Below, one piece after another: positions 34,031 through 44,692 of a stretch of DNA of 64,000 bases. Source of the stretch: Xanthomonas hyacinthi (lineage in GTDB: Bacteria; Pseudomonadota; Gammaproteobacteria; Xanthomonadales; Xanthomonadaceae). The stretch covers positions 248,001 to 312,000 of the forward strand of contig NZ_CP043476.1 of the NCBI RefSeq assembly GCF_009769165.1, written 5' to 3'. How positions within the stretch are numbered: the first letter of the stretch is position 1; every line of letters starts with the position of its first letter. The notes under the pieces are model-generated. The model was not told where the DNA came from. It did no database searches and saw only the letters and a list, made by a program, of their open reading frames with translations. A program made the position numbers and the translations under genes.

Positions 34031-34437
34031 GGCACCGACTGGGCGCGCAGCTGCGGCAACAGAGCCGGTGCTACATGGGTCGCTTGCGCTGTCCTTGCAC
34101 CCTTGACTTACGCCTTCACTGCTCTCTACTGAACGAAATCTAAAGCCATAGCCATTTAAGTACATTTGCGAGTACTCAAACAACACAAAATCAATAATTT
34201 ACCATTTAATTCAATTAATTACCACAAACTTTAGCGTCCTCTCCTGGCACCAGATACAGCATTAACGTGGTAAAGAAAAACCTGCTTCGGCGGAATTTTT
34301 TTGGTTCTTCTCCCAACTGAGGGGGGAGAGGCTCACTAGCCCCCGCCAAGGCCGCCCGGATTGGATCAAGGCAGGTCTTCGGCCTGTCCGCCGGAGGCGA
34401 CCACCTCGATGCCGGCACGGCTTGGAATTGCAGATAT
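34031..34437. other. AT-rich intergenic region before the MFS gene stop
   Basis: Four hundred bases with no convincing gene. It includes AAGTACATTTGCGAGTAC at about 34159, which resembles the sequence ahead of the integrase at 21208, and a strongly AT-rich run at 34170-34240. It may be the edge of an old inserted segment. Confidence 0.45.
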
Positions 34438-35847
34438 TCACCGCCGGTCTGAACGCGAGGAGCGCATACCGACGACTGCCACCAAGGCTGCTGCGGCATA
34501 AGCGCCGCCCGAAACGATCGCGACGATCCGCATTGCCGCGGGCAAGTGCGGCTCCAGTGTTGCTGCCGCGCTCGCGGCGGCGACGCCGAGCAGACTGCCG
34601 GCCTGTCGCAGCGCGTTCAACAAGCCCGAAGCGACGCCCGATGCAGTATCGGGAACCTGTTCGAGAACGGTCGAGATCATCGGCGGCACCGACAGCGCCG
34701 TGCCCACCCCGAACACGGCGAAGGCGACGATGATCGCTGGCCACCACGCATGGCCGACCAGCAACTCCGCAATCAGCGGCGCCGACAGGGCCGCGAAGCC
34801 CAATCCTCCGGTAATGAGCACTCTTGACGACCACCGCCCCTGAAGCCTGCCCGCAAGCACGTTGCCGACCGTCAGGCTGACGACGACAGGCAGAAGCGCA
34901 AATCCGGTCTCGCGGGCATCCAGCCCGTAGCTGCCGTGCAGATACAGGCTCAGGATGAACAGCAGTCCGAAATAGCCGATATAGACCAGGCAGCCGACAA
35001 GGTTGGCGGCGACGAAGGCCGAATTGCGGAACCAGGCGAGCGGCACCATCGGATCACGTATCCTGCGCTCGACGGTCACCCAGACCGCAGCGGCGGCAAC
35101 CGCGGCAAGCCCGGCAAGCCAAACTGCGGGGGCGGACATCCCCTGTTGAGGCAATTCGATCGCCGCAAAGCAGAGCGCGCCGAGCATTGCCGCACTGGAG
35201 ATCTGGCCGCCCCAGTCGAACCGTTTGGCGGCGCGCGATGGCTGCGGGCGAACGATGCGCGCCGTCAGCCCGAACACGATCGCGCCGGCAGGCACGTTGA
35301 CGAAGAACACACTCCGCCAGCCGAAGCCGTCGATCAGCAATCCGCCGACGACAGGGCCAACGGCCGCCGCGACGGACGCAATGCCCGCCCACGTGGCGAT
35401 CGCGCGGGCGCGCTCATCCGGATCGTCGAATGTGCCTCTTACAATCGCCAGAGACGCAGGCAGGAACAGCGCCGCTCCCATTCCCTGTACAAGCCTTGCT
35501 GCCACCAGCAGCGGAACCGAGTCGGCCACGCCGCATAAGGCCGAGGCGCCGACGAAGAACCCCAGCCCGGTCAGATAGACGGTCTTCGCACCGAAGCGAT
35601 CCGCAAGAATGCCGCCAGCCAGGATCAGCGCCGCCATGCTCAGCGTGTAGGCGTCGACGATCCACGCGAGGCCACCGATCTTCGCGCCAAGGTCGGCGCG
35701 CATCGCTGGCAGCGCGACGTTGACGATCGTGGAGTCCAGCACCGCCATGAACATGCCGCCGGCGACAAGTCCGAGCGTTAGTCCACGGCGCCTCGCGGCA
35801 CCAGCCTCGTCTTCGGTATATCGATCGATTGTTTCGCAACTCGTCAT
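34438..35847 (-). CDS. DHA2-type MFS drug exporter (14 helices)
   Basis: A 469-residue inner-membrane transporter of the EmrB/QacA group, probably a proton-driven multidrug exporter. Helix 1 carries LDSTIVNVALPAM (the D1 motif of DHA2 proteins), the loop 2-3 motif reads GGILADRFGAKTVYL, and the motif C region reads GPVVGGLLIDGFGWR. Fourteen hydrophobic segments fit the length. It is divergent from a LysR-type gene 121 bases away, which probably regulates it. The pair lies between IS66 fragments, suggesting acquisition. Confidence 0.9.
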   Translation of the reverse strand: MTSCETIDRYTEDEAGAARRRGLTLGLVAGGMFMAVLDSTIVNVALPAMRADLGAKIGGLAWIVDAYTLSMAALILAGGILADRFGAKTVYLTGLGFFVGASALCGVADSVPLLVAARLVQGMGAALFLPASLAIVRGTFDDPDERARAIATWAGIASVAAAVGPVVGGLLIDGFGWRSVFFVNVPAGAIVFGLTARIVRPQPSRAAKRFDWGGQISSAAMLGALCFAAIELPQQGMSAPAVWLAGLAAVAAAAVWVTVERRIRDPMVPLAWFRNSAFVAANLVGCLVYIGYFGLLFILSLYLHGSYGLDARETGFALLPVVVSLTVGNVLAGRLQGRWSSRVLITGGLGFAALSAPLIAELLVGHAWWPAIIVAFAVFGVGTALSVPPMISTVLEQVPDTASGVASGLLNALRQAGSLLGVAAASAAATLEPHLPAAMRIVAIVSGGAYAAAALVAVVGMRSSRSDRR

Positions 35848-35968
35848 GGGACACCTCCGGGACGGGACCTATCCTACGGATTGGCAACGATGCACAAAAG
35901 AAGTATGTATGCTTTTCTATGATGCAAAAATTCATCATGTCCCCGCTGCCACGCCGGACCCATCGCCC

Positions 35969-36844
35969 ATGATGAATTGGGACAATGCCCGTTTCTTCCT
36001 CGCCATCGCACGCGCCGGCACGCTGCGCGGCGCGGCCAGGCATCTGAAGGTCGACCAGGCGACCGTGGGCCGGCGGCTGGCAGCCCTGGAGGACGAACTC
36101 GGCGCGCGGCTGTTCCTACGCACCCCGTCGCTCTATGTGCTGACGCCAGCCGGCGAAGCGCTCATCGAGCCGGCGGAGGCGATCGAACGATCCGTGGCGC
36201 AGATCGAGCGGCGGGTGATGGGCCTGGACGAGCGGCTGGTCGGTTCGATCCGGGTAGCGACGACCGACTCGCTGGGCAGGCACTTCGTCATTCCCGCGAT
36301 CGCCCGGATGCGCGCCGAGCATCCCGGCATCGACGTCGTCTGCCTGGCCTCGCAGGACCTCGCCAACCTGACCCGTCGCGAAGCGGACGTCGCCATCCGG
36401 ACCGTCCGTCCTGAAGCGCCCGATCTGATCGTGCGACGCCTGGGCACGCTTCAAACCGGAATCTATGCCTCTCGCGCCTATCTCGCTGCACGCGGCACGC
36501 CGGAGTCCGGCGGTGGGTTCGAGGGCCATGACCTCGTCCTGTATCGACATCCGGTCGCCCCGACGCTGCCCTCGGCGTTGTGTGGGGAGCCGGCGACCGG
36601 CGGTCAGGGGATGTTCCAGACCTCGTCGACCGTCATGCTCGTCGACGCAACGGTCGCCGGCCTCGGCGTAGCGGAGCTGCCATGCTATCGCGCTGACTTC
36701 GAGGTCGACCTGGTGCGGATCATGCCGCAGTGTTCCGCCGACTTCGACGTCTGGCTCGTTGCACACGCCGACCTCGACAAGACGGCGAGGATTCAGGCGC
36801 TGATGAGCGCATTGGTCGAGCAGTTCGCGCGTTCAAGGGCATAG
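35969..36844 (+). CDS. LysR-type transcriptional regulator
   Basis: A 291-residue regulator. The start at 35969 (MMNWDNARFFLAIARAGTL) is chosen because it begins at the family's first helix; the frame upstream is out of pattern and overlaps the MFS gene. A winged helix with ARHLKVDQATVGRRLAALE precedes a periplasmic-binding-type effector domain (about 90-290). The spacing to the divergent MFS gene is typical of a LysR-controlled exporter. The effector is unknown. Confidence 0.88.
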   Translation: MMNWDNARFFLAIARAGTLRGAARHLKVDQATVGRRLAALEDELGARLFLRTPSLYVLTPAGEALIEPAEAIERSVAQIERRVMGLDERLVGSIRVATTDSLGRHFVIPAIARMRAEHPGIDVVCLASQDLANLTRREADVAIRTVRPEAPDLIVRRLGTLQTGIYASRAYLAARGTPESGGGFEGHDLVLYRHPVAPTLPSALCGEPATGGQGMFQTSSTVMLVDATVAGLGVAELPCYRADFEVDLVRIMPQCSADFDVWLVAHADLDKTARIQALMSALVEQFARSRA

Positions 36845-36852
36845 CCTGATTT

Positions 36853-37716
36853 TCACAAAGACCTCCCAGGTCCCATTTGGTACAGCGCCGCCATGTGGCC
36901 GATCGCCTGCTGTGCGATCAGACTCCCGCTGGCCTTGTGCAGGTCGACGAACTTGCGCCGCGCATGTGCCCAGCAGCCCAGTTCGGTGACGCCATCGGCG
37001 AACAGCGCCTTGTAGCCGGCGTAGTCGTCGACCATCAGGGCGCCGCGCCAGTGGCCCAGGAACCTAGCCGCATGTTTGCCGCTGCGGCTGGTGCAGAAGT
37101 CGAACACGATGATCGGCGCGTCCGCGGTCGTGCGATACGCGAACAGATACGCACGTTTGGTCTTGCCGGCACCCGGATCGAGCATCGCCACCGGTGTCTC
37201 GTCGGCATGCAGCACCGCGTGGCTCTGAAGCTCGGCGCGCAACGCATTGACCAGCGGCTGCAGGGCGACGCCGGCAGCGCCCATCCACTCGGCCATGCTG
37301 CTGCGGCTGATCGCCACGCCGCGGCGCGCCAGGATCGCTTCTTGCCGATACAGCGGCAGGTGATCGACGTACTTGCTGATCGCCACCTGCGCGATCAGGG
37401 CCGCCGCCGCTTTGGCGGCGGGCGTGCCGCCTTCGCTTCGGCCGGCAGCCTCGGGCGTGAAGCGCCTCAAGCGCCGCCTCCACCGCCGCGATGTCGGCGC
37501 TGAGCGCCTCGTCGAACAAGGCGCGCTGGGCCGGATCCATCTGCTCGGTGCGCGCGGCGAACTGGACCCGGCGCAGACGCTTGATCTCGGCGGTCAGGGC
37601 GGCGATCGCGCTGTCCTTGTAGGCGATGGCGCGATCGCGTGCTGCGATCTCGACGATCTGCTCGGCCACCATCCCGCGCAGCACGTCGACATCAGTAATC
37701 GCAGCGAGTGACGACC
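36853..37716 (-). pseudogene. IS66-family TnpC transposase, rearranged
   Basis: The minus strand keeps the N-terminal coiled coil (EQIVEIAARDRAIAYKDSAI, then RLRRVQFAARTEQMD) and the catalytic core (KYVDHLPLYRQEAILARRG, LHADETPVAML, DDYAGYKALF, CWAHARRKFVDLHK). About 90 residues between them, including the zinc-binding part, are missing, with a frame change near 37465. The C-terminus is cut near 36870. At its upstream side it fuses in frame with a hypothetical gene that it interrupted. Confidence 0.82.
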
Positions 37717-38173
37717 GACTACCGTGCGGCCTGCCGAGGAAATAGGGTCGCATCGACTCCCAAGTCTCGGCGACTTCTGCCCACTGCCAACACGGTGTCT
37801 CCTTATCTAGGAGCAAGGGCATAGCAATGGACAACGGAATCATCCCATCCATGCCAAGAGACTTTTCCCAGTTGCACTTGACGAGTATGGGAGTGGCGTT
37901 CGGGTTGTATAGCTGCACATCCAGCTTTTCCGCCGTAATCGTGGCGATGGGGTGGTAGGGAAATGCAGCAACCGAGTCAATAACGTCCTGACTGTCGCCA
38001 TAAGGGCAAGTGATAAACCCCTTGGCGAAGAATCTGGTGTGGTCGAGACCTTTGTACCCGCACTGCTCGCTTGGCGTAGTCGTCGGGTGGCGGCTGTCGT
38101 GGTTGTAGACCAGCGGGTGCCAAGTGGGGTAGCTATCAACCACGGGGCCAAGCTCATCAATGATGTCCCGCAA
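37717..38173 (-). pseudogene. Hypothetical protein truncated by IS66
   Basis: About 150 residues from a TTG start at 38173 (GAGAGG upstream) with no family I recognise. It is rich in aromatic residues and Cys (HPLVYNHDSRHP, GFITCPYGDSQD, VQLYNPNATPILVKCNW) and looks like a globular cytoplasmic protein. The IS66 fragment replaces its C-terminus after about RPYFLGRPHG. It follows a 63-residue hypothetical gene by 21 bases, so the two formed a small operon. Confidence 0.5.
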
Positions 38174-38194
38174 GGCCTCTCTACTCCGCGCCCG

Positions 38195-38386
38195 CTACTG
38201 TGCCTCGTCAGCGTCCCGCGCTCGCGGGACCAGATAGGCCTCTACCTCCTCAAGTCCGATTCGTGCTGCTTTCGTCTGCTCTGAATGCCATGTTGCGCTC
38301 CGTGTCTGACCTGCCAACGCATGGTGAATCATGCTTTCGCATAAATAAAGCATTTGGTGAATCATGCTTTCGCATAAATAAAGCAT
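38195..38386 (-). CDS. Small hypothetical protein with a duplicated N-terminus
   Basis: A 63-residue frame. Residues 1-22 consist of two copies of an 11-residue unit (MLYLCESMIHQ, MLYLCESMIHH) made by a perfect 33-bp tandem repeat. The rest is charged (GLEEVEAYLVPRARDADEA). No ribosome site is clear ahead of the first Met, and the second or third Met may be the true start. It is followed by the truncated hypothetical gene. Function is unknown. Confidence 0.45.
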   Translation of the reverse strand: MLYLCESMIHQMLYLCESMIHHALAGQTRSATWHSEQTKAARIGLEEVEAYLVPRARDADEAQ

Positions 38387-38388
38387 TT
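38323..38388. repeat. Perfect 33-bp tandem repeat, two copies
   Basis: Units 38323-38355 and 38356-38388 are identical. Each contains a 7-bp inverted repeat (ATGCTTT and AAAGCAT separated by 9 bases). The array overlaps the start of a small gene and lies beside an AT-rich promoter-like stretch (TATAAA), so it could be an operator pair as well as coding sequence. Confidence 0.85.
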
Positions 38389-38451
38389 TATGCGTAATAC
38401 TTTTATATCATACATAACACCATGGCTTCACGACGCCGCAGACAAAGAAAA

Positions 38452-38475
38452 GCCCCGAAGCCTATCGGCTCGGGG
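38452..38475 (-). terminator. Terminator of the tRNA-Ser
   Basis: Stem GCCCCGA/TCGGGGC with an inner GCC/GGC pairing, followed on the minus strand by TTTTCTTT. It is a strong rho-independent terminator. Confidence 0.85.
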
Positions 38476-38485
38476 CCCTTGTGTA

Positions 38486-38575
38486 TGGCGGTGGGTCAGG
38501 GATTCGAACCCTGGAAGGGGTCACCCCCTTGCTAGTTTTCAAGACTAGTGCCTTCAACCGCTCGGCCAACCCACC
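38486..38575 (-). tRNA. tRNA-Ser (anticodon TGA)
   Basis: A 90-base class II tRNA with encoded CCA. The acceptor pairs GGTGGGT with ACCCACC, the anticodon loop is CTTGAAA, the variable arm is long, and the T arm contains GGTTCGAATCC. It lies 97 bases from a truncated second tRNA-Ser with the same anticodon and strand. Confidence 0.95.
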
Positions 38576-38671
38576 ATTTCTGCAATGTGCTTACGGGGCG
38601 CTTACTCGGTGCAGTGAGAGCCTCGCGTCATATCCGCTAACCCATTGCTCTAGAAGATATTTTAACTACAC

Positions 38672-38731
38672 CCTCGCCGCCGGCACGCCGGTTTTCAAGA
38701 CCGGTGCCTTAAACCGCTCGGCCATCTCTCC
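38672..38731 (-). pseudogene. 5' part of a second tRNA-Ser (TGA)
   Basis: About 60 bases reading GGAGAGATGGCCGAGCGG and on through the anticodon arm (CCGGTCTTGAAAACCGG) into the variable region, then diverging to unrelated AT-rich sequence. The T arm and the 3' acceptor strand are absent. The D and anticodon arms are perfect, so the loss is probably recent. Confidence 0.75.
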
Positions 38732-38896
38732 GATTGCAAGCAGATCGCGACGCGCCGTATCCACGCACGCAGAAATCCCTGCGCTTGCGGCCGTGACGTC
38801 ATCCCGCGGCGTTGGCCGCGACGACATTGCCAGGCATCGCAACGCGCTGCAGCGCCTTGGACGCGGCGCATTTTCGCACGGCCGCGCCGGTTTTGC

Positions 38897-39883
38897 TCAA
38901 CCGGCCTCGACCGCCATCGCGCCCAGGGTCGAGTGTTTGGCCTTGATCCGCTCCGGAAAGCCGCTGCAGTCCAGGCGCGAGGCCTCGATCTGGCGCGGCA
39001 GGTGCTCGGCGAGGAAGTCGATGAACACGCGCACCGCCGGCAGCAGGCCGCGGCGCGAAGCGAACACCGCGTGGCAGATGCCCTGCGGCAGCGACCATTC
39101 CGGCAGCACCACTTCCAGCTCGCCGTTGCGCACGGCATCGGCGCAGACCGTCTCCGGCAGCAAGGTGATGCCGAAGCCGTCCTTGACCATCGACTGCAGC
39201 AGCGGGAAGTCGAAGCCGGCCACGCGCGGCTGCAGGTCGACGCGGCGCACCTCGCCGGCCGGTCCGTGCAGTTCCCAGCGCTGCCGCGCCTCGTCCTCGC
39301 TGATGCTCAAGGTCACGTGCGACGCCAGTTCTTCCGGATCCTTGGGACGGCCGGCGCGGTCGAGATACTTGGGGCTGGCGACCAGCAGTTCCTGCACCTG
39401 GCCGAAGCTGCGCATCACCAGGCTGCCGTCGTCGTCCAGCCGCGAGCGCACCCGCAGCGCGACGTCGTAGCCTTCGTTGATGATGTCCACGCGGCGGTTG
39501 CTGATGTTCAACTGCAAGCGCACCTTCGGATACTGGTCGAGGAACATCGGCAGCAGCTTGGGCAATTGCATCTGCGCCAGCGACACCGGCACGCTGACCC
39601 GCACCAGGCCGCGCGGTTCGGCGCTGAGCCGGTCCACCACCTCGCGCGCGGCCTGCGCTTCGGCCAGCATCGTCTGCGCGTGGCGATGCACGCTCATGCC
39701 CAGGTCGGTGACCGCGAAGCGGCGCGTGGAACGCTGCAGCAGGCGCACCCCCAGATCGGTTTCCAGCTGGCTGATGCGGCGGCTCAGACGCGACTTGGGA
39801 ATGCCCAGGGCACGCTCGGCCGCGGCGAAACCGCCGTGGTCGACCACCATCGCGAAGTAGTACAGGTCGTTGAGATCGTGCAT
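38897..39883 (-). CDS. LysR-type transcriptional regulator
   Basis: A 328-residue regulator of the subgroup that begins MHDLNDLYYFAMVVDHGGF. Its helix-turn-helix is RALGIPKSRLSRRISQLE. The effector domain (about 90-300) follows, and the tail extends slightly beyond the family. No divergent target lies next to it within 470 bases, so the regulon is unknown. The base composition matches the core genome. Confidence 0.9.
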   Translation of the reverse strand: MHDLNDLYYFAMVVDHGGFAAAERALGIPKSRLSRRISQLETDLGVRLLQRSTRRFAVTDLGMSVHRHAQTMLAEAQAAREVVDRLSAEPRGLVRVSVPVSLAQMQLPKLLPMFLDQYPKVRLQLNISNRRVDIINEGYDVALRVRSRLDDDGSLVMRSFGQVQELLVASPKYLDRAGRPKDPEELASHVTLSISEDEARQRWELHGPAGEVRRVDLQPRVAGFDFPLLQSMVKDGFGITLLPETVCADAVRNGELEVVLPEWSLPQGICHAVFASRRGLLPAVRVFIDFLAEHLPRQIEASRLDCSGFPERIKAKHSTLGAMAVEAG

Positions 39884-40356
39884 GTTCTTTCGATATTTAG
39901 AACGATGAATGAAATCGCATTGGGTTCATTCTACTCCCACAACGATCCTGGCTGTGCAATCAGGCCATCGGCCGTCGCGCGTCCCAAGCGCCGGTCGCGG
40001 CGGCTGGTTCCAGCAGCGATGCAGCCACCTCCCGATTGGCGACAGGGACGATCCCATCAACGGCCCTGCCCCGGCTCGGCTTCGAGACCATGGCAAGCAG
40101 GCACTGAGTGAATCGAAGCGATTCCAGCACGCGACAGCGACGCCGTCTTGGTCGACGGTGCGCCGATGCCATCGACGAACACATCTGGTCGAATTGCCGG
40201 TCAGCCAAGTGCGGGGATGCCGGGTCGGACGGAAATCCTGCCTGGGAGTGGGCGATGCACAGCCAAGCCTGTCGCACAGCGGTCGTGAAGTCCCACAGAT
40301 GCCGCCGGATACTTCCGCAAGACCGACAGCCGCGCCGCATCCGCGGAGCCCGAGGC
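39884..40356. other. Intergenic region between the LysR gene and serS
   Basis: About 470 GC-rich bases with no convincing gene, RNA or hairpin repeat. It should contain the LysR promoter on the minus strand. Confidence 0.45.
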
Positions 40357-41670
<1,314 letters not shown>

Positions 41671-41795
41671 TTATCGCCTGTCGGCCGCGCTTTTGCCGCA
41701 ACGGCGCGGCGGCGCCGATCCGCGACGCGGCAAGCGCGACGCGCCCGATTAACCGCGGCCATGCCAGAATCCAGTGGTTCCCCAAGGTGAGTCCC

Positions 41796-42458
41796 ATGTC
41801 CACGCCGCCTCCGCCCTCCAACACCGGCATCGTGCTGCGCCTGCCGCGACGCCTCCTCGCGATCGCCGGCATCGCCTTCTGCGCCGGGCTGCTGCTGTTC
41901 CTGGCGGTGTGGCTGGCCGGGCGCAAGGACAACGCCTTCTACAAGCCGCAGCCGGCGCAGGTGCAGCAGGATGCGGCGGAGATCAAACCGCTGCCCGAAC
42001 CCCTGCCCGCCGGTAGCGGCGCCAGCGACATGCCGCAGGCCAAGCCGCCGGCAGCGGAGGATGCACCGAAACTGGTCGAGACCGCGCCGCCAGCCGCGCC
42101 CGCCGCCGCCGATGCCATGGCGCCGGCGCCCGACGGCACCGAAGGCGCTGCGGCGGCGACGAACGCCACCGCGCTGGCGCCGGGCGATCGTCCGGTGCCG
42201 CTGGAAGGGCAGCCGCCGCCACGCTATCCGCCGGCGGCCTTGCGGCGCGGCGACAGCGGCACGGTGGTGGTGCGGGTCGAGGTGGATGCCAGCGGCACCC
42301 CTGGCGGCGTGGCCCTGGTCAAGCGCAGCGGCTCGCGTGAACTGGACCGTGTCGCGATGGAAACCGTACGCCGCTGGCGCTTCCGGCCGGCGCAGCAGAA
42401 GGGCCAGGCGGTCGCCGGCAGCCTCGAGATCCCGTTCGATTTCAAGCCGACTCAGTAA
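41796..42458 (+). CDS. TonB-family energy-transducing protein
   Basis: A 220-residue protein: a short cytoplasmic N-terminus, one membrane helix (about 20-43), a Pro/Ala-rich periplasmic linker (about 50-140) and a C-terminal TonB domain (about 140-218). The TonB domain has PPRYPPAALRRGDSGTVVVR and then ETVRRWRFRPAQQ. Such proteins transmit proton-motive force to outer-membrane receptors. No ExbB/ExbD genes are adjacent. An AAGGTGAG ribosome site precedes 41796. Confidence 0.88.
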   Translation: MSTPPPPSNTGIVLRLPRRLLAIAGIAFCAGLLLFLAVWLAGRKDNAFYKPQPAQVQQDAAEIKPLPEPLPAGSGASDMPQAKPPAAEDAPKLVETAPPAAPAAADAMAPAPDGTEGAAAATNATALAPGDRPVPLEGQPPPRYPPAALRRGDSGTVVVRVEVDASGTPGGVALVKRSGSRELDRVAMETVRRWRFRPAQQKGQAVAGSLEIPFDFKPTQ

Positions 42459-42563
42459 GCTGAACCGTGTCGCGGCGCGCCTGTTTCGTTCACGGACGGC
42501 TGACACAGAAACAACGACCACAAGGCAAGACTGGTCGCGTCCCCGAGACGCTGGAGCACGACC

Positions 42564-42782
42564 ATGTCCAGACCGCACGATACGCAGGAGCTGTATACGC
42601 GCAAGCGCGATGTCGAAAGGCGCCCGCATGCCCATCGCGGTTCGCCTTGGGCATGGATCGTCGTGATCGCGCTGGTGCTGGCGGCTAGCGGTTGGTGGAT
42701 GAGCCGCGACCGCGGACTCGACGGCCCGACCAATGCCCCGGCACCGGCGACGCCGGCCAGCGATCCGCCACGCGCGCCGTAG
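42564..42782 (+). CDS. Small single-pass membrane protein
   Basis: A 72-residue protein with a charged N-terminus, one membrane helix at about residues 29-46 (AWIVVIALVLAASGWWMS) and a Pro/Ala-rich tail. I do not recognise the family. It follows the TonB-like gene by about 100 bases on the same strand. Confidence 0.6.
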   Translation: MSRPHDTQELYTRKRDVERRPHAHRGSPWAWIVVIALVLAASGWWMSRDRGLDGPTNAPAPATPASDPPRAP

Positions 42783-42865
42783 CGGCGCGCTGCGTGGATC
42801 CGCACACACCGGCGGCAATCATCGGTGTAGCTACCGCCGCCACGCTCGGCAGAGCGCGGCGCTGC

Positions 42866-44179
42866 TCAGGCGGTAGCGACCAGGCCGAACCCGGCGCCTT
42901 GCGCCAGCGTGTCGAAGCCTGGGAACGACGTGGCCACGTTGGCGACATCGTTGATCCGTACCTCGCCCGGGGCCAGTTGCCCGGCAATGGCGAACGCCAT
43001 CGCGATGCGGTGATCGCCGTGGCTTTCGATGACGCCGCCGCCCAGCGTGCCGCCATGGATGGTGGCGCCGTCCGGCGTCTCCTCGACCACGATGCCCAGG
43101 CTGCGCAGGCCGGTGGCCATCGCGGCCAGACGGTCGGATTCCTTGACCCGCAGCTCGGCCGCGCCGGTGACCACGGTCTGGCCCTGCGCGGCGGCGGCGG
43201 CGACGAACAGCGCCGGAAACTCGTCGATCATGTCCGGCACCACCGCTTCGGGAATCTGCGCACCGCGCAGCGGCGCGTAGCGCACCCGCAGATCGGCCAC
43301 CGGCTCACCGCCGTGTTCGCTGTGATTGTGCTCGACGATGTCCGCGCCCATCAGCCGCAACGCGGCCAGCAGGCCGGTGCGGCGCGGATTGAGGCCGACC
43401 GCCTGCAGGGTGATGTCCGAGCCGGGAACGATGCTGGCGGCGACGATGAAGAACGCCGCCGAAGAGAAATCGGCCGGCACCGCGATGTCGGTGGCGTGGA
43501 GACGCTGGCCGCCGCGCAGGCGCGCATGACCGGGCGCGAACGCGATCTCCACCCCGAACGCGGACAGCATGCGCTCGGTGTAGTCGCGGGTCGGATGCGC
43601 TTCCTGCACCGAGGTGACGCCATCGGCATACAGCCCGGCCAGCAACACCGCGGACTTGACCTGGGCGCTGGCCACCGGCGAGGCGAAGTCGATGCCATGC
43701 AGCGACTGCCCGCCATGGATGCGCAGCGGCGGCACGCCGTTGGCGTCGGTGTCGATGCGCGCGCCCATCAGCGCCAGCGGCTCGGTCACGCGGCGCATCG
43801 GTCGCCTGGACAGCGACGCGTCGCCGACCAGCACGCTGTCGAACGGCTGCGCCGCCAGCAAGCCGGCGAGCAGGCGCATGCCGGTGCCGGCATTGCCGCA
43901 ATCCAGCTCACCCTGCGGCGCCTGCAGGCCATCGACGCCGACCCCATGCACGATCCGCTGCGACGGCGACGGCGTTTCGATCCTGACCCCGAGCCTGGCG
44001 AAGATCGCCGCGGTCGACCGCGTGTCCTCGCCCTCCAGGAACCCATCGATGCGCGACACCCCATCGGCCAGTGCCGCGAACATCACCGCCCGATGCGACA
44101 CCGACTTGTCGCCCGGCACACTCAACGTCCCCTGCAAAGCAGAGCCCTTCGTCGCGATCCAGTACTGCTCGTTGCTCAT
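42866..44179 (-). CDS. aroA: 3-phosphoshikimate 1-carboxyvinyltransferase (EPSP synthase)
   Basis: A 437-residue enzyme joining shikimate-3-phosphate and PEP in aromatic amino-acid synthesis. The start at 44179 (MSNEQYWIATKG) fits the family. Motifs visible are LSVPGDKSVSHRAVM (about 22), GNAGTGMRLLAG (about 95), DEFPALFVAAA and ELRVKESDRL (about 345). The frame stays open upstream to 44488 through a trinucleotide repeat, but the extension is low-complexity and was not used. It is the third gene of a serC-pheA-aroA set on the minus strand. Confidence 0.95.
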   Translation of the reverse strand: MSNEQYWIATKGSALQGTLSVPGDKSVSHRAVMFAALADGVSRIDGFLEGEDTRSTAAIFARLGVRIETPSPSQRIVHGVGVDGLQAPQGELDCGNAGTGMRLLAGLLAAQPFDSVLVGDASLSRRPMRRVTEPLALMGARIDTDANGVPPLRIHGGQSLHGIDFASPVASAQVKSAVLLAGLYADGVTSVQEAHPTRDYTERMLSAFGVEIAFAPGHARLRGGQRLHATDIAVPADFSSAAFFIVAASIVPGSDITLQAVGLNPRRTGLLAALRLMGADIVEHNHSEHGGEPVADLRVRYAPLRGAQIPEAVVPDMIDEFPALFVAAAAAQGQTVVTGAAELRVKESDRLAAMATGLRSLGIVVEETPDGATIHGGTLGGGVIESHGDHRIAMAFAIAGQLAPGEVRINDVANVATSFPGFDTLAQGAGFGLVATA

Positions 44180-44274
44180 CACCGTTCCTGAAATTGCCGT
44201 CGTCACCCGCAAGCGGGCCCCGCTGTCGATCTTGCTGTTGCAGCTGATTCCACCGTTGCCACCGTTGCCACCGA

Positions 44275-44388
<114 letters not shown>

Positions 44389-44692
44389 CCTTCGCTTTTC
44401 GGGGGTCCCCATTGAGGGTCGGCGAGCGACCTGGGAACAACCCCGCAGGGGCGGCGCGCAGGATGCGCGCCGTTTTTCGCTGGCACATGGATGTGCCATC
44501 GAAAAATCCCAGGTTGCTCGCGGACCCCGCGCGCAGCGCGGGGCGACCCGACTGGGGCGGCCTTTCTTTTGCTTACTTTTCTTTGGCCGTTCAAAGAAAA
44601 GTAAGTCGCGCAAAGCGCGAAAGCCCTTGCTTCCAGCTCTAGCTTTCAGCTCTGGCTTCTAGCTCCAGCCGTACATACACAAACCATCAGAA
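44389..44692. repeat. Repeat-like intergenic sequence between pheA and aroA
   Basis: No gene is convincing in these 300 bases. A perfect 14-bp hairpin (CTTACTTTTCTTTG, 44572-44585, paired with 44592-44605) could act as a terminator for pheA on the minus strand. The stretch resembles dispersed repeats that I associate with Xanthomonas genomes; this needs a genome search. Confidence 0.5.

Noticed and set aside
38672..38731. Functional second tRNA-Ser
   Set aside because: The T arm and 3' acceptor strand are absent, so the cloverleaf cannot close.
39884..40356. Small gene between the LysR gene and serS
   Set aside because: All frames show arginine- and serine-rich sequence without a ribosome site or motif.
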